64,000 bases of DNA from DRPG01 sp964655065 (GCA_964655065.1 CAZZLC010000009.1:62001-126000); one strand, 5' to 3'. Counted from the first letter of the stretch, positions 35,728 through 44,673 are shown. Made by a program: numbers and translations. Notes: generated from the sequence alone by a model not told the origin.

Positions 35728-37161
35728 ATGGCCCGAATTCTCCTCCTGCTCGTCGCTGGATTGCTGTTCGCCCCCCTCGCGAGCGCGACCGACGCGGAGT
35801 CCCTGCTTCGTCAAGGTCGGGTCGTGGAAGCCCTCGACCGGGCCGCCCAGGCGGTGGCGGCCCGACCGGACGACGTCGCGACCCAGGAGCTGGCCGTCGA
35901 CGTCTTCCTGACCCTCGGGGAGGTCGACCGGGCGGTCGCTCACGCGAAGTCCCGCGTGGCGGCTGCTCCGTTGTCCGCCGACAGCCACTACCTGCTCGGC
36001 CGCGCCGAGCTCGATCCGGCGCGGAGCCGCAGCGCGTACGAACGCGCACTGGAGCTCGATCCCGAACACGCCCGGTCTCACATGGGCATCGGGAGCCTCG
36101 AGGAGGCGGCGGGCCAGCTCGACGCCGCCCAGGAGGCCTACCTTCGGGCCGTGCAAGGCGATCCGACGCTCGTCGAAGCGTGGACCGGACTCTCCCGGGC
36201 TCACCTCTCCCAGGGGAACCGCGGAGAGGCCAGGAAGGCGGCGATCGAGGGCTTCGAGCGCACGCGGTCGAGCGACCTCGCGCTCGTGCTCGCGACGCTC
36301 GACCCCAAGCACGCCCGGTCCGTGCTCTCCGAGGCGCTCGACGCAAGCGGTCCGAGCCTCGCGCTGCACGTCGCCCTCGCGCGAACCGGGCTGCTGGAGG
36401 GCGACGCCGCCTTCGCCCGCGAGCAATCGCAGAAGGCGCTGCTCCTCGATCCCAGCGCCTTCGACGCCCGGGTCGTCTTCCACTTCGCCAGAGAGCTCAC
36501 GGCAGGGCGAATTCGCAAGGCCCCCCTCTCCACCGCGCTCTCGACCTCGCCCGGGAGCCCCCGCGCACGCCAGGCGCTGGACCAGGCCGTGGCGGCAGCC
36601 CCCAAGTCTGCCATGGTGCGCCACGCGAGGGCGCTCAGCCGCCAGGCCGGGCGAGATGCCGGCTTCCTCGACGATCTCGTCGCGGCGACGGCGCTCGACC
36701 CCGACAACGACCTCGTGGCAACCGCGGCGGGCATCGGGTTGCTGGGGGCCGGACGGCCGAGCGAGGCCGTGGGACCGCTGACGCGAGCCTTGTCGGTGCG
36801 GCCGTGGGACCGCGACCTCTCGCTGGGTCTGGCCCAGGCGCTGCGGGGAGCTGGCCACGTTGGCGACGCGGTGCTGCTCCTCGAGCGGGTCGCCAGCGCG
36901 CATCCCCGCCATCCCGAGAGCCAGCTGCTCTATGCCCAGACCCTGATCGATGCCGGGCGGCACGAGGAGGCCTACGCGGTGACCCGAATCGCGATGCAGA
37001 CCACCGGCGACCCTCGGTTGGTGGCTGCGTTCGTCAGGGTGGCGCCCCTGGTCGGTCGCCCCGGCGAGGCGGCCACCGTGCTCGCCCCAATCGCCGAGCG
37101 CAGCGGCAGCGCCGAGCTCGAGGCTGCTGTCGAGCGGCTCCGGGCCATGGCGACCCCGTAG
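35728..37161 (+). CDS. Exported TPR-repeat protein
   Basis: A 477-residue protein with an N-terminal signal peptide (hydrophobic 4-16, cleavage near ASA-TD at about 21). Almost the whole chain consists of degenerate tetratricopeptide repeats of 34 residues, for example DSHYLLGRAELDPARSRSAY followed by ELDPEHARSHMGIGSLEEAA, and again near 150, 300 and 360-410. TPR arrays mediate protein interactions; export suggests a periplasmic scaffold. Ten bases separate its end from the convergent pseudokinase gene. No second domain is seen. Confidence 0.88.
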   Translation: MARILLLLVAGLLFAPLASATDAESLLRQGRVVEALDRAAQAVAARPDDVATQELAVDVFLTLGEVDRAVAHAKSRVAAAPLSADSHYLLGRAELDPARSRSAYERALELDPEHARSHMGIGSLEEAAGQLDAAQEAYLRAVQGDPTLVEAWTGLSRAHLSQGNRGEARKAAIEGFERTRSSDLALVLATLDPKHARSVLSEALDASGPSLALHVALARTGLLEGDAAFAREQSQKALLLDPSAFDARVVFHFARELTAGRIRKAPLSTALSTSPGSPRARQALDQAVAAAPKSAMVRHARALSRQAGRDAGFLDDLVAATALDPDNDLVATAAGIGLLGAGRPSEAVGPLTRALSVRPWDRDLSLGLAQALRGAGHVGDAVLLLERVASAHPRHPESQLLYAQTLIDAGRHEEAYAVTRIAMQTTGDPRLVAAFVRVAPLVGRPGEAATVLAPIAERSGSAELEAAVERLRAMATP

Positions 37162-37172
37162 GTGGCTCGTCG

Positions 37173-38054
37173 TCAGAGCGCGATCGGCCACCGCGCGGTC
37201 CGGAGGGCGAGAGCGACCTCCTCACCGGACGCGGGCCGGTCGTGCGGCGCCTTGGCGAGCAGGCCGAGGATCAACCGATCGAGCCAGTCCGGAACGGTCT
37301 CGCTCGCAAGTGACGACGGCGGTGGCGGAGCCTCCTGAACGTGCCGTCGCAGCACGTCGCCGGGTCGTCCGACGAACGGTGGCTGGAAGGCCAGCATCTC
37401 GTAGAGCAGGATCCCGAGCGAGTAGAGGTCGGTCCGGGCATTGAGGACCTCCTCCTTGATGTACTCGGGCGCCATGTACTCGTACCGGCCGAGGCGTTCC
37501 CCCGCGAGGGTGATGGTGTTCTCGGGGCTCGTCAGGTGGGCCACCCCGAAGTCCTGCAGAAAGACGCGGTCGTCGCTACCGACGATGATGGCTTCGGGGT
37601 CCACGCCTCGGTGCACGATGCCGCGCTCGTGGGCCGCTGCGAGCACCGAGGCCACCTGTGCGCCGATCGTCCGCACCCGCTCGATGGTGAGCGAGAGGTC
37701 CGCGATCACCTCGGTCAGCGTGCCTCCCTCGTGCAGCTCGGTCACGATCCAGGGCACGCCCTTGTGGGTCTTGCCGTGGTCGAGGACCGCGAGCAGATTG
37801 TCGTGCCGGAAGGACACCAGCACGCTGATCTCGCGCTCGAACCTGGCCATCGCCTTCGGGTCCTCGAAGAGGTGGGGCTTGAGGAGCTTGATCGCCACGT
37901 CCTCTCCGTCGGAGATCCGACGCCCCTTCCAGAAATCCCCGAACTTGCCCGAGTGCAGCTCGGCCGTCAGCTCGTAGCGGCCGACCAGCACGCCCCCGAT
38001 CATCCCGTCGTCCACGAAAGTCCCCCCCGGAGCCCTCGGCTCTCGCCCAGCCAT
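37173..38054 (-). CDS. Predicted Ser/Thr pseudokinase
   Basis: A 293-residue Hanks-type kinase fold that lacks key residues. The ATP Lys is present (VAIKLL, Lys56) and DFG is intact (QDFGVAHL, Asp168). The catalytic loop reads IVHRGVDPEAI instead of HRDLKPEN: the catalytic Asp is Gly150, the Lys is Asp, and the metal-binding Asn is Ala. The first Gly of the Gly-loop is His (LHSGKFG). It therefore should bind nucleotide poorly, if at all, and is expected to be regulatory. The APE motif (YMAPEYIKEE) and C-lobe are normal. ATG 38054 has GGAG upstream; GTG 38015 is an alternative. No membrane helix. Confidence 0.9.
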   Translation of the reverse strand: MAGREPRAPGGTFVDDGMIGGVLVGRYELTAELHSGKFGDFWKGRRISDGEDVAIKLLKPHLFEDPKAMARFEREISVLVSFRHDNLLAVLDHGKTHKGVPWIVTELHEGGTLTEVIADLSLTIERVRTIGAQVASVLAAAHERGIVHRGVDPEAIIVGSDDRVFLQDFGVAHLTSPENTITLAGERLGRYEYMAPEYIKEEVLNARTDLYSLGILLYEMLAFQPPFVGRPGDVLRRHVQEAPPPPSSLASETVPDWLDRLILGLLAKAPHDRPASGEEVALALRTARWPIAL

Positions 38055-38084
38055 CGTACCGCTCCGGCTCTCCAGTCGCGACGC

Positions 38085-39356
38085 CTACCGCGCGTCGCTC
38101 GGAGCAGGGATCAGCTCGGGGGTGACGTCCCGCTCGACCCGGGTCGCGCGCTCGCGAAGCTCCCGCACCCACGATCGGCTGGACGCGACGGGCGGCTCCT
38201 CCTCCGTCGTCGAGCTGGCGACCAGCTCCCCGACGACGTCCCACGTCGGCATCACGCGGATCTCGGTACCGGTCGCACGGGTGCGGATCGGCTGATTGTT
38301 GACCGTCCAGAGGGGTACGGCTCGGATATCGACGATCTCTCTTCGGATCGTCGCCTCGAGTCCCGTGCCCACCCGACGCTTCGACAGCCGGAAGGAAAGC
38401 CACACTCCGTCCCGCGGCGCGGCGCTGCGCGGGCGGTGCACGCCGGGCCGGTACCACGCCGCCTGATTGCTCACGAGATTGCCGAGTCCGTAGACGACCA
38501 GCGCGGTCCGTCCGTCGGCGGTCGGTCGCAGCTCGACCGGCTGGAGGACGTGGGCGTGGTGACCGAGGATGACGTCCACTCCGCCATCGACGAGCTGCCC
38601 GGCCACCCGGCGACGGCGCGGCCCGGGGTCACGTTCGTACTCCTCGCCCCAGTGAAGGCTCAGCACCACGAAGTCGGCGCCCGCCTCGCGGGCCTCCCGC
38701 ACCCGCGGCAGCACCTGGGCCACCTCCAGTGTCGCGGTGCACGTCGTGTCGTCGCGGAGGTTCCAGTCCTCGTTCAGGAGCTCGGTGGCCGCGAGAAAGG
38801 CAACCAAGAGCCCGTTGCGCTGCACGAACACCGGCCCGCGCGCAGCCCCGCAGGTGGAGCCGACGCCGACATAGCCGAGCGAGCGCTCCGCGAGCACGGC
38901 CATCGTCTCCTCGAGGCCTTCGGGACCTTGGTCGAAGGCGTGGTTGTTCGCGAGGCTGACCAGATCGAACCCCGTGGCGACCAGGCTCTCGACCAACAGC
39001 GGGTCGGCGTTGAACACCCTCGGCCTTCGGGGCCGGAACCGCGAGGGCGACACCGGAGTCTCCAGGTTGGCGAACGCGATGTCGGCGTCTTCGACGAGGG
39101 GGCGGATCCCCTCGAACACCGCGTCGTACCCCTCGCGAGCGCTCACGCCACGACGAGCCGCGAAGTCGGCCGCCGCTTCCTCGACCGCCCGATGTGGCAT
39201 GATGTCACCTGCAGCCGCCACGACGACAGCGCCTTGCTCGTCGGTCGTGGATGCGCTGTTCGCGCGGGCCACCACCCGCCGCACCTCCGAGACCGGACCG
39301 AGCCGGGCCGGATCGTGGCTCGCGGTTCCGCAGCCCCACCACCACAGCAAGAGCAT
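38085..39356 (-). CDS. CapA-family lipoprotein (PGA_cap metallophosphatase-like)
   Basis: A 423-residue protein from ATG 39356. A hydrophobic LLLWWWGC gives a lipobox-like Cys near residue 9. The CapA domain shows AAAGDIMPHRAVE (metal-binding GDIM), FANLETPVS (NLE), LANNHAFDQG (NNH), LSLHWGEEY (HWG) and LGHHAHVLQPVE, the ordered motifs of the PGA_cap calcineurin-like family. In B. anthracis-type systems CapA takes part in poly-gamma-glutamate capsule synthesis; many bacterial relatives have unknown roles. The last 60 residues are low-complexity. Divergent from dapA, with an inverted repeat between them. Confidence 0.9.
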   Translation of the reverse strand: MLLLWWWGCGTASHDPARLGPVSEVRRVVARANSASTTDEQGAVVVAAAGDIMPHRAVEEAAADFAARRGVSAREGYDAVFEGIRPLVEDADIAFANLETPVSPSRFRPRRPRVFNADPLLVESLVATGFDLVSLANNHAFDQGPEGLEETMAVLAERSLGYVGVGSTCGAARGPVFVQRNGLLVAFLAATELLNEDWNLRDDTTCTATLEVAQVLPRVREAREAGADFVVLSLHWGEEYERDPGPRRRRVAGQLVDGGVDVILGHHAHVLQPVELRPTADGRTALVVYGLGNLVSNQAAWYRPGVHRPRSAAPRDGVWLSFRLSKRRVGTGLEATIRREIVDIRAVPLWTVNNQPIRTRATGTEIRVMPTWDVVGELVASSTTEEEPPVASSRSWVRELRERATRVERDVTPELIPAPSDAR

Positions 39357-39385
39357 CTCGCCGTCCCCCCCGAGGGGACAACCGT

Positions 39386-39403
39386 TATCCGATCGAACGG
39401 ATA
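39386..39403. promoter_or_regulatory. Inverted repeat in the CapA/dapA divergent region
   Basis: TATCCG-ATCGAA-CGGATA is a perfect 6-6-6 inverted repeat, 18 bases long, 30 bases from the CapA start and 39 from the dapA start. The dyad and its position suit a dimeric regulator of one or both genes. It includes the GTTATCC core seen before other genes. Confidence 0.38.
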
Positions 39404-39442
39404 CGGGACGGCTCCGACGGGCCGAGTCCCGGGAGAGCAAGC

Positions 39443-40312
39443 ATGGAAGGCATCCTCACCGCCCTCGTCACCCCCTTTGACGAGGACCACCGGCTGGACG
39501 TGGGAACCCTCGAGGCGCAGTGCCGAAGGCAGATCGAGTCGGGGATCCACGGCCTCGTCCCCTGCGGCACCACCGGCGAGACCCCCACGCTGTCGACCGA
39601 GGAGTGGGAGACGGTGGTGCGGACCGCGGTCCGGGTGGCCGGCGGCTCCGTGCCCGTCGTCGCCGGAGTGGGAACCAACGACACCCGCAGCACGGTGGCG
39701 AACTGCGAGCGTGCCCAGGCTTGCGGGGCGAGCCACGGCCTGCTCGTGCTTCCCTACTACAACAAGCCGAATCCCGACGGCCTGAGGTTCCACGTCGCTC
39801 GGGCGGCCGGGGTCGGACTACCGCTGATGCTCTACCACGTGCCTCACCGCACCGGGCAGCTCGTTCCTGCGCCTCTGCTCGCCGAGCTGGCCTCGATCGA
39901 CGGGATCGTGGCCGTCAAGGAGGCCACGGGTGACCTCCGCTACGGAACGCAGCTCCTCTCGAGCACGTCGACCCCGGTGCTCTCGGGCGACGACTTCTCG
40001 TTCCTCGGCCTTCTCGCGCAGGGCGGTACCGGCTGCGTCTCGGTGGTCTCCAACGTCGTTCCCGGGGCGACCGTGGCGATCTACGAGGCGTGGCGCCAGC
40101 GCGACACGATCTCCGCCATGCGGAGGTTTCAAGCACTGTTCCCGCTGATGACCTGGCTGATGGAGGTGAGCAACCCCATCCACGCCAAGGCCGCCCTCGC
40201 GGTGCTCGGCCACGGAGGCCCGACCACCCGCCCGCCCCTCGTCGGGCTGACCGGTGAGTTGCCAGTCGGAAGGGTCCGGGCCCTGGTCGACACGGCGGAG
40301 TCCGCATCGTGA
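39443..40312 (+). CDS. dapA: 4-hydroxy-tetrahydrodipicolinate synthase
   Basis: A 289-residue class I aldolase of the DHDPS/NAL family. The pyruvate-binding GTTGE (residues 42-46), Tyr131 in MLYHVPHRTG, Arg136 and the Schiff-base Lys159 in VAVKEATG are present, so the enzyme should condense pyruvate with aspartate semialdehyde in lysine/diaminopimelate synthesis. The motif before the catalytic Arg reads YHVPHRTG, with His for the more usual Asn of YNVPxRTG. The size is standard. GGGAGAG precedes ATG 39443. No other dap gene is nearby. Confidence 0.94.
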   Translation: MEGILTALVTPFDEDHRLDVGTLEAQCRRQIESGIHGLVPCGTTGETPTLSTEEWETVVRTAVRVAGGSVPVVAGVGTNDTRSTVANCERAQACGASHGLLVLPYYNKPNPDGLRFHVARAAGVGLPLMLYHVPHRTGQLVPAPLLAELASIDGIVAVKEATGDLRYGTQLLSSTSTPVLSGDDFSFLGLLAQGGTGCVSVVSNVVPGATVAIYEAWRQRDTISAMRRFQALFPLMTWLMEVSNPIHAKAALAVLGHGGPTTRPPLVGLTGELPVGRVRALVDTAESAS

Positions 40313-40367
40313 ACCGCGGTTGGGTTCCTCGCCCATCGGCGTCGCATCCTTGGTAGGCTCAACGGTA

Positions 40368-40736
40368 ATGAGCAAGAAAGACTCCGAGCGCGACCCCCTC
40401 AGCTACCTCGAGACGCCGACGGCGGCGTTCCCGATCGGATCGCTCGGCCTGAAGGACGACGAGGACGAGGCGGACCAGGACGAGGAGCGCACCGCGCTGC
40501 GGAACCTCGTCGAGGATCTCGACCTCGAGGAGACGCGACCCCGACGACGCGCGGTCGTCCGGCGGCCGGACGAGCGCGAGACCGAGGTGATGTTCACGCG
40601 AGCCCAGCTCGACCAGGTGCTCGGAGAGTCGCGATCCGGACCGCCGGTGCGCCCGGTGCTCCTCGCGCTGTCCCTGCTCGGAGGGGGCGTTCTCGCCGTC
40701 GGGGTCGTAGCGGTGGTCGGGATGTGGTTGCTGTAA
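40368..40736 (+). CDS. Acidic tail-anchored membrane protein
   Basis: A 122-residue protein. The N-terminal 75 residues are Asp/Glu-rich and probably disordered, with Thr-containing patches (SYLETPTAAFP). One strongly hydrophobic helix ends at the stop (residues about 100-120: VLLALSLLGGGVLAVGVVAV). It is predicted to be anchored by its C-terminus, facing the cytoplasm. It is the first of three genes ending in the PEGA-repeat kinase, so a role as kinase substrate or adaptor is plausible but unproven. No family is recognised. Confidence 0.7.
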   Translation: MSKKDSERDPLSYLETPTAAFPIGSLGLKDDEDEADQDEERTALRNLVEDLDLEETRPRRRAVVRRPDERETEVMFTRAQLDQVLGESRSGPPVRPVLLALSLLGGGVLAVGVVAVVGMWLL

Positions 40737-40778
40737 GTGTGAACTCGCGAACGGGAGCTTGCCATTGACAGCTTTGCG

Positions 40779-40790
40779 TGCCAAGTGGCA
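40779..40790. promoter_or_regulatory. Inverted repeat near a -35-like TTGACA
   Basis: TGCCA-AG-TGGCA lies between a perfect TTGACA (40765-40770) and the lipoprotein start. No good -10 is found 16-18 bases beyond the TTGACA, so the promoter itself is uncertain; the dyad could still be an operator. Confidence 0.25.
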
Positions 40791-40796
40791 GGTCCT

Positions 40797-40802
40797 GGGA
40801 GG
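40797..40802 (+). promoter_or_regulatory. Ribosome binding site deciding a GTG start
   Basis: GGGAGG four bases before GTG 40807 of the Cys-rich lipoprotein. Earlier in-frame TTG codons lack such a site, and starting here gives a normal lipoprotein signal. Confidence 0.5.
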
Positions 40803-40806
40803 TTTC

Positions 40807-41133
40807 GTGGGTCGAGGAACGGGGCGCCGGGCAGCAATCCGGCCGGTGATCGCCCAAAGTGCGGCAGCCTTCCTCCTTCTCGCAGTGTCCTCGGCTGGGT
40901 GCCGCAATGCGTGTCAAGCTACCTGCATCGACCTGGCCGAGTTCTCGCGCGAGTGCGGAGTCCAAGTGTCCGAGGCCCAGATCGACGGCTGCCTCGCCGA
41001 CCAGGCCGACGCCTCGCGCGACGACATCCCCTTCTGCCGTGACTTCGGTGGCGCCAGCGCGATCGAGGAGCAGCTGAGCTGCGACGACATGCCCTTGTTC
41101 TGGGGCAACGACGTCGTGGGGGGCGGTTCTTGA
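40807..41133 (+). CDS. Small Cys-rich lipoprotein
   Basis: A 108-residue protein from GTG 40807. The signal MGRGTGRRAAIRP plus a hydrophobic core ends in SSAGC, a good lipobox. The mature 75 residues contain seven more Cys, spaced CRNAC...C...C...C in the manner of small disulphide-bonded modules, and are otherwise acidic. It is probably anchored in the outer or inner membrane. It lies between the tail-anchored protein and the PEGA kinase; its stop overlaps the TTG start of the kinase gene (TTGA). A partner or ligand-binding subunit for the kinase ectodomain is a reasonable guess. Confidence 0.78.
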   Translation: MGRGTGRRAAIRPVIAQSAAAFLLLAVSSAGCRNACQATCIDLAEFSRECGVQVSEAQIDGCLADQADASRDDIPFCRDFGGASAIEEQLSCDDMPLFWGNDVVGGGS

Positions 41134-43265
41134 GTACCCCGGTGCGACCGATGGCGCCGTCGGGCTCCCGGCCGGTCGCCCGCGTGTTCCACCCCCTCAC
41201 GTTCGGGAAGTACTACCTGATCGACCGCATCGGTACCGGCGGCATGGCCGAGGTGTTCCGGGCGCTCCCGATTCGCAGCCCCGACAACCCGCCGACCACC
41301 GACGATCTGCTCGTCATCAAGCGGATTCTCCCCCACATCGCCGAGAACGAGGACTTCGTCGACATGTTCGCCGACGAAGCAAAGATCACCGCCGCGCTGC
41401 GGCACCCGAACGTGGTCCGGGTCTTCGACTTCGGCAGGGTCCACCAGGACTCGTACATCGCGATGGAGTACGTCGACGGCAAGGACCTGCGCAACGTCCT
41501 GCGCCGCCTCGCGCACCGTGAGCGCTTCCTCGACCTGTCGCTGTGTGCGGCGATCGCGCACGAGGTGTGCCGCGGCCTCCACTACGCGCACAACCTGGCC
41601 GACTCGGCGGGCCAGCCCTACGACGTCGTCCATCGCGACGTCTCGCCCGCCAACGTGCTGCTCGGGTACGACGGTGGCGTGAAGCTGACCGACTTCGGCG
41701 TGGCCAAGGCGTCGTCGAACGTGAACCGCACCAAGAGCGGCATCTTCAAGGGCAAGTTCGACTACATGAGCCCCGAGCAGGCCGAGGGACGGGACGTCGA
41801 CGCTCGAGCCGACGTCTTCGCGGCGGGCATCGTCTTGTTCGAGATGGTGACGTGCCGCCGGCTGTTCAAGGCCGACAGCGAGATCGCGACCCTGCAGAAG
41901 ATCCGCGACGCGAAGGTCCCCGCCATGGACCAGTACCGGCCCGGAGTGGCTCCCGAGCTGGAAGCGATCTGCCGTCGAGCGCTCTCGAGAGAGCGTGACG
42001 AGCGCTACCCCAGCGCCGAGGCCATGGCCGACGCCCTGCTCGAGTTCGTGACGCCGGGCACCCTGGAGTCGGCGCGAGAGCGACTGGCGGAGCTGCTGGA
42101 CAACGAGTTCCCCGAAGAGCGGACCGCTGAGCAGCAGCGGCTCGCCGCGGCCCTGACCCAGATGCCGGTCGCACCTCGGGTCGAGGAGTCTGCCTGGGAC
42201 GGCGGCACACCGTCGACGATGTCGGGGCGTCTCGTGCCCGAGCCCACGACCCTGCGCTCGGCGATGACCGGGGCAGCGGTCATGCTCGTGCTGTTGGTCG
42301 TCCTCGGGGGCATCGGCTTCGGAGTGGCGTGGCTGCGGCCCGGCGGGTTCACGCTCGACGGCCCAGCCACCGACGGTCTCACGGCACAGCCGCCGCGGCT
42401 CCCCACCGGCGTCGAGCTCGTGCTCGACCCACCGGGTCGCGTCGAGATCGACGACGTGGTCCGTGGCGAAGGCAGGCACGTCGTCGTCGAGGGCCTGCCG
42501 CCTGGCGAGCACCGGCTCCGGGTGGTCGCCGAGGGCTACGCCCCGCACGAGGACAAGTTCGTCGTGACGGACGGCATCCTCACCCCGAGGGTGATCCGAC
42601 TGACCCGCGCCCACGCCGCCGCGCCGCTCCCCGCCGACCCCACCGCTCCGGTCGTGCGCTTCCTGTCGACGCCACCGGGGGCCGACATCGTGATCGACGG
42701 CGAGGTGGTCGGGGCCACCCCATTCGACTGGACCGCCGGGGTCGAAGGCCGGGACTACGTCGTCGAGCTCCGGCAGCCCGGGTTCCTCACGGAGACCCGG
42801 ACCCTGCCGTCCCTGTCGGCCGGGGCGCAGGAGCTCGCCATCGAACTGGAGCCCGACAACCGGGGCGACAATCCCCTCCTCGATCCCTCGGGCACGGCCA
42901 TCGGGGGCGACGACGAGCCGGCAGCCGTGGTCGACGGCTCGCCTGTCCCTGCTCCGCGCGTGGGCCCCGACCCGACCTACCGCGGCGTACCCGACCTCAT
43001 CGAGCCCTTCGACCCCGTACCGGCGGCCGACCCCGTTCCATCGGCCGAGCGTTCCCGGCTCTCCGTGACGCTCGCCGCCGTCGACGAGGCCATCGTCTAC
43101 GTCGATGGCGCGCCGCTCTCTACCCGCGCTCCGTTCGTCGACGTGCAGATCGAGGCTGGCGCGCACACCATCCGCGTCGTCAACCAGGACGCCAACGTGG
43201 ACTGGACCGCGACGAGAGAGTTCGTCGCCGGCGAGACGGTGACGCTGCGCGTCGACATCCCTTGA
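41130..43265 (+). CDS. Transmembrane Ser/Thr kinase with PEGA repeats
   Basis: A 711-residue protein starting at TTG 41130, which overlaps the upstream stop. Kinase domain, residues 25-310: Gly-loop IGTGGMAEVFR, Lys64 in LVIKRI, the myxobacterial-style loop HRDVSPAN (His168), DFG in LTDFGVAK, and the activation end YMSPEQAEGR. All catalytic residues are intact. A transmembrane helix follows at about 376-403, then an exported region with three PEGA-type beta-sandwich repeats (near 430-490, 505-575 and 625-705; for example TPPGADIVIDGEVVGATPF), which usually bind cell-wall or surface ligands. It is likely a sensor kinase for envelope state. It is translationally coupled to the Cys-rich lipoprotein. 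Confidence 0.94.
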   Translation: MSTPVRPMAPSGSRPVARVFHPLTFGKYYLIDRIGTGGMAEVFRALPIRSPDNPPTTDDLLVIKRILPHIAENEDFVDMFADEAKITAALRHPNVVRVFDFGRVHQDSYIAMEYVDGKDLRNVLRRLAHRERFLDLSLCAAIAHEVCRGLHYAHNLADSAGQPYDVVHRDVSPANVLLGYDGGVKLTDFGVAKASSNVNRTKSGIFKGKFDYMSPEQAEGRDVDARADVFAAGIVLFEMVTCRRLFKADSEIATLQKIRDAKVPAMDQYRPGVAPELEAICRRALSRERDERYPSAEAMADALLEFVTPGTLESARERLAELLDNEFPEERTAEQQRLAAALTQMPVAPRVEESAWDGGTPSTMSGRLVPEPTTLRSAMTGAAVMLVLLVVLGGIGFGVAWLRPGGFTLDGPATDGLTAQPPRLPTGVELVLDPPGRVEIDDVVRGEGRHVVVEGLPPGEHRLRVVAEGYAPHEDKFVVTDGILTPRVIRLTRAHAAAPLPADPTAPVVRFLSTPPGADIVIDGEVVGATPFDWTAGVEGRDYVVELRQPGFLTETRTLPSLSAGAQELAIELEPDNRGDNPLLDPSGTAIGGDDEPAAVVDGSPVPAPRVGPDPTYRGVPDLIEPFDPVPAADPVPSAERSRLSVTLAAVDEAIVYVDGAPLSTRAPFVDVQIEAGAHTIRVVNQDANVDWTATREFVAGETVTLRVDIP

Positions 43266-43287
43266 CCCGCCGCGCGCCGCTCCGTCG

Positions 43288-44673
43288 TCAGAAATCGATG
43301 CGCGCGCCGAGCTGGAATCCGACGGCCGTACGGCTGAAGGGAACGTTGCCCGCGTCGTCGAGCGACTGAGTGGTGTAGACCGAGCCCGGAACGAACACGG
43401 CAAGGCGCGCGTCCACCGTCAGGTGCTGGATGCCATCGTAGTGCGCGCCGAGCTGGAACTCGTTGCCGTAGCCACGGCGAGCGCCCTCTTCGTCGAGGGG
43501 GCGCGCCACGGTCCCGAACAGCCACGACGCATCGGCCGTGAGTCCTTCGACCAGGCGGCGCGAGATGCGCGGCTTGACGTAGACCGCGTTCGCAACCTGG
43601 GACGGGGTGCGCGGGTCTGCTGCCGTCGGCGCGAACGCCGCGGTGGGGAGGGGCTGCTCGAACATGAAGATCCCGGGCGAGAAGTCAGGATCGAAAGCGA
43701 AGCCCCGGAACCGTCGGGTCTCCTCGTCTCGGCCCGGCTGATCGCCGGATGCGAACCCTCCGGCAAGCGAGATGGCGAACGGGTCGACGTCGAGCTCGAC
43801 CTGGGCGGCGGCCCCCACGGCGAAGACGGACCGGTTCGCGTCGTTCGACTGCACGGCGACGTCGGGAGTGCGGCCGGCGTGAAGCAGGCCCTCGGCCTGC
43901 GCCTTGATGGGGCCGAGCGTCACGTCGACCGTCGCGTCCGCCGTGAAGACGCCGAGCCCGAAGGGTTCGTTGTTCTCGACTCCGACCCCCTCCGTCAGCT
44001 CGTACTGGGCGAGGATTCCCGCTTCGATGTCTTCGGTGCGATAGGCGACCGCGCCCGTGATGGCCGTGCGATCGTCGCTCTCGCCGAGGAGACCCTCGAG
44101 CGGCACATCGACGGCGATCCGCACGAAGACCTGCTCGAAGAGGTTCTCCCACATCAACCGGTCGGTGGTGTCACCGAAGTCGTTGAGCATCGGCATCGTC
44201 GACAGGCCGTCGTTCAGCCAGATGCCCATGCCCCAGTGCAGCGGCACCCGGCCGAAGGTGAAGCGCCCCACGTTGGTGTCGACCTCGCCCCACGCCCGCC
44301 AGATCGTGAACGCCGAGCGGGTCGGGTCGACGAGTGCCTCTCGACCGTGGGAGAGCTCGTAGACCTGCGTGTAGCCCTCGGCATCGAGCGCCGCGAGATC
44401 GTCGACGAACACCGGCAGTGGGGCGTTCTCGTTGCCCCACAGCACGTTGTCGAGGCCCCGGAACTCAGTGTAGAGCGCCACCTCGTCCGTGAGGACGAAG
44501 CGGGGACGGAGCCACAAGCGGTGCTGAGCGAAAATCGACGTGCCCTGGGCGCCATCCTCCGTCGAGGGCACCAGGGAGAGCGAGTCGAAGACACGGGCCC
44601 GGGACCGGTAGAAGCCTTCGAACTGCACTTCGGCACCGAACGCGAGTCCCGCGAGCATCATGACGTTGAACAA
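43288..44673 (-). CDS. Outer-membrane beta-barrel protein
   Basis: A 461-residue protein. A short signal (MLAGLAFGA, cleavage near residue 14) is followed by alternating hydrophobic/polar strands with aromatic girdle residues throughout, and the chain ends in GARIDF, with the C-terminal Phe needed for BAM assembly. There is no known porin motif. A soluble-looking region near residues 85-145 includes ALVDPTRSAFTIWRAWGE. It may be a porin or an alginate/carbohydrate-type channel, but the substrate is not clear. The start is TTG 44673 with GAGGAG upstream; ATG 44661 is an alternative. It is preceded on the same strand, after 95 bases, by the gene for another barrel protein. Confidence 0.85.
   Translation of the reverse strand: MFNVMMLAGLAFGAEVQFEGFYRSRARVFDSLSLVPSTEDGAQGTSIFAQHRLWLRPRFVLTDEVALYTEFRGLDNVLWGNENAPLPVFVDDLAALDAEGYTQVYELSHGREALVDPTRSAFTIWRAWGEVDTNVGRFTFGRVPLHWGMGIWLNDGLSTMPMLNDFGDTTDRLMWENLFEQVFVRIAVDVPLEGLLGESDDRTAITGAVAYRTEDIEAGILAQYELTEGVGVENNEPFGLGVFTADATVDVTLGPIKAQAEGLLHAGRTPDVAVQSNDANRSVFAVGAAAQVELDVDPFAISLAGGFASGDQPGRDEETRRFRGFAFDPDFSPGIFMFEQPLPTAAFAPTAADPRTPSQVANAVYVKPRISRRLVEGLTADASWLFGTVARPLDEEGARRGYGNEFQLGAHYDGIQHLTVDARLAVFVPGSVYTTQSLDDAGNVPFSRTAVGFQLGARIDF

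Noticed and set aside
37173..38054. Active Ser/Thr kinase
   Set aside because: Catalytic Asp of HRD is Gly and the loop Lys and Asn are replaced, so an active enzyme is unlikely.
39443..40312. N-acetylneuraminate lyase instead of DapA
   Set aside because: The GTTGE and YYNKP motifs and the Arg136 position fit DHDPS better, though the YHVP variant leaves some doubt.
40765..40770. Perfect -35 hexamer TTGACA
   Set aside because: No acceptable -10 hexamer lies 16-18 bases downstream, so it is not called as a promoter.
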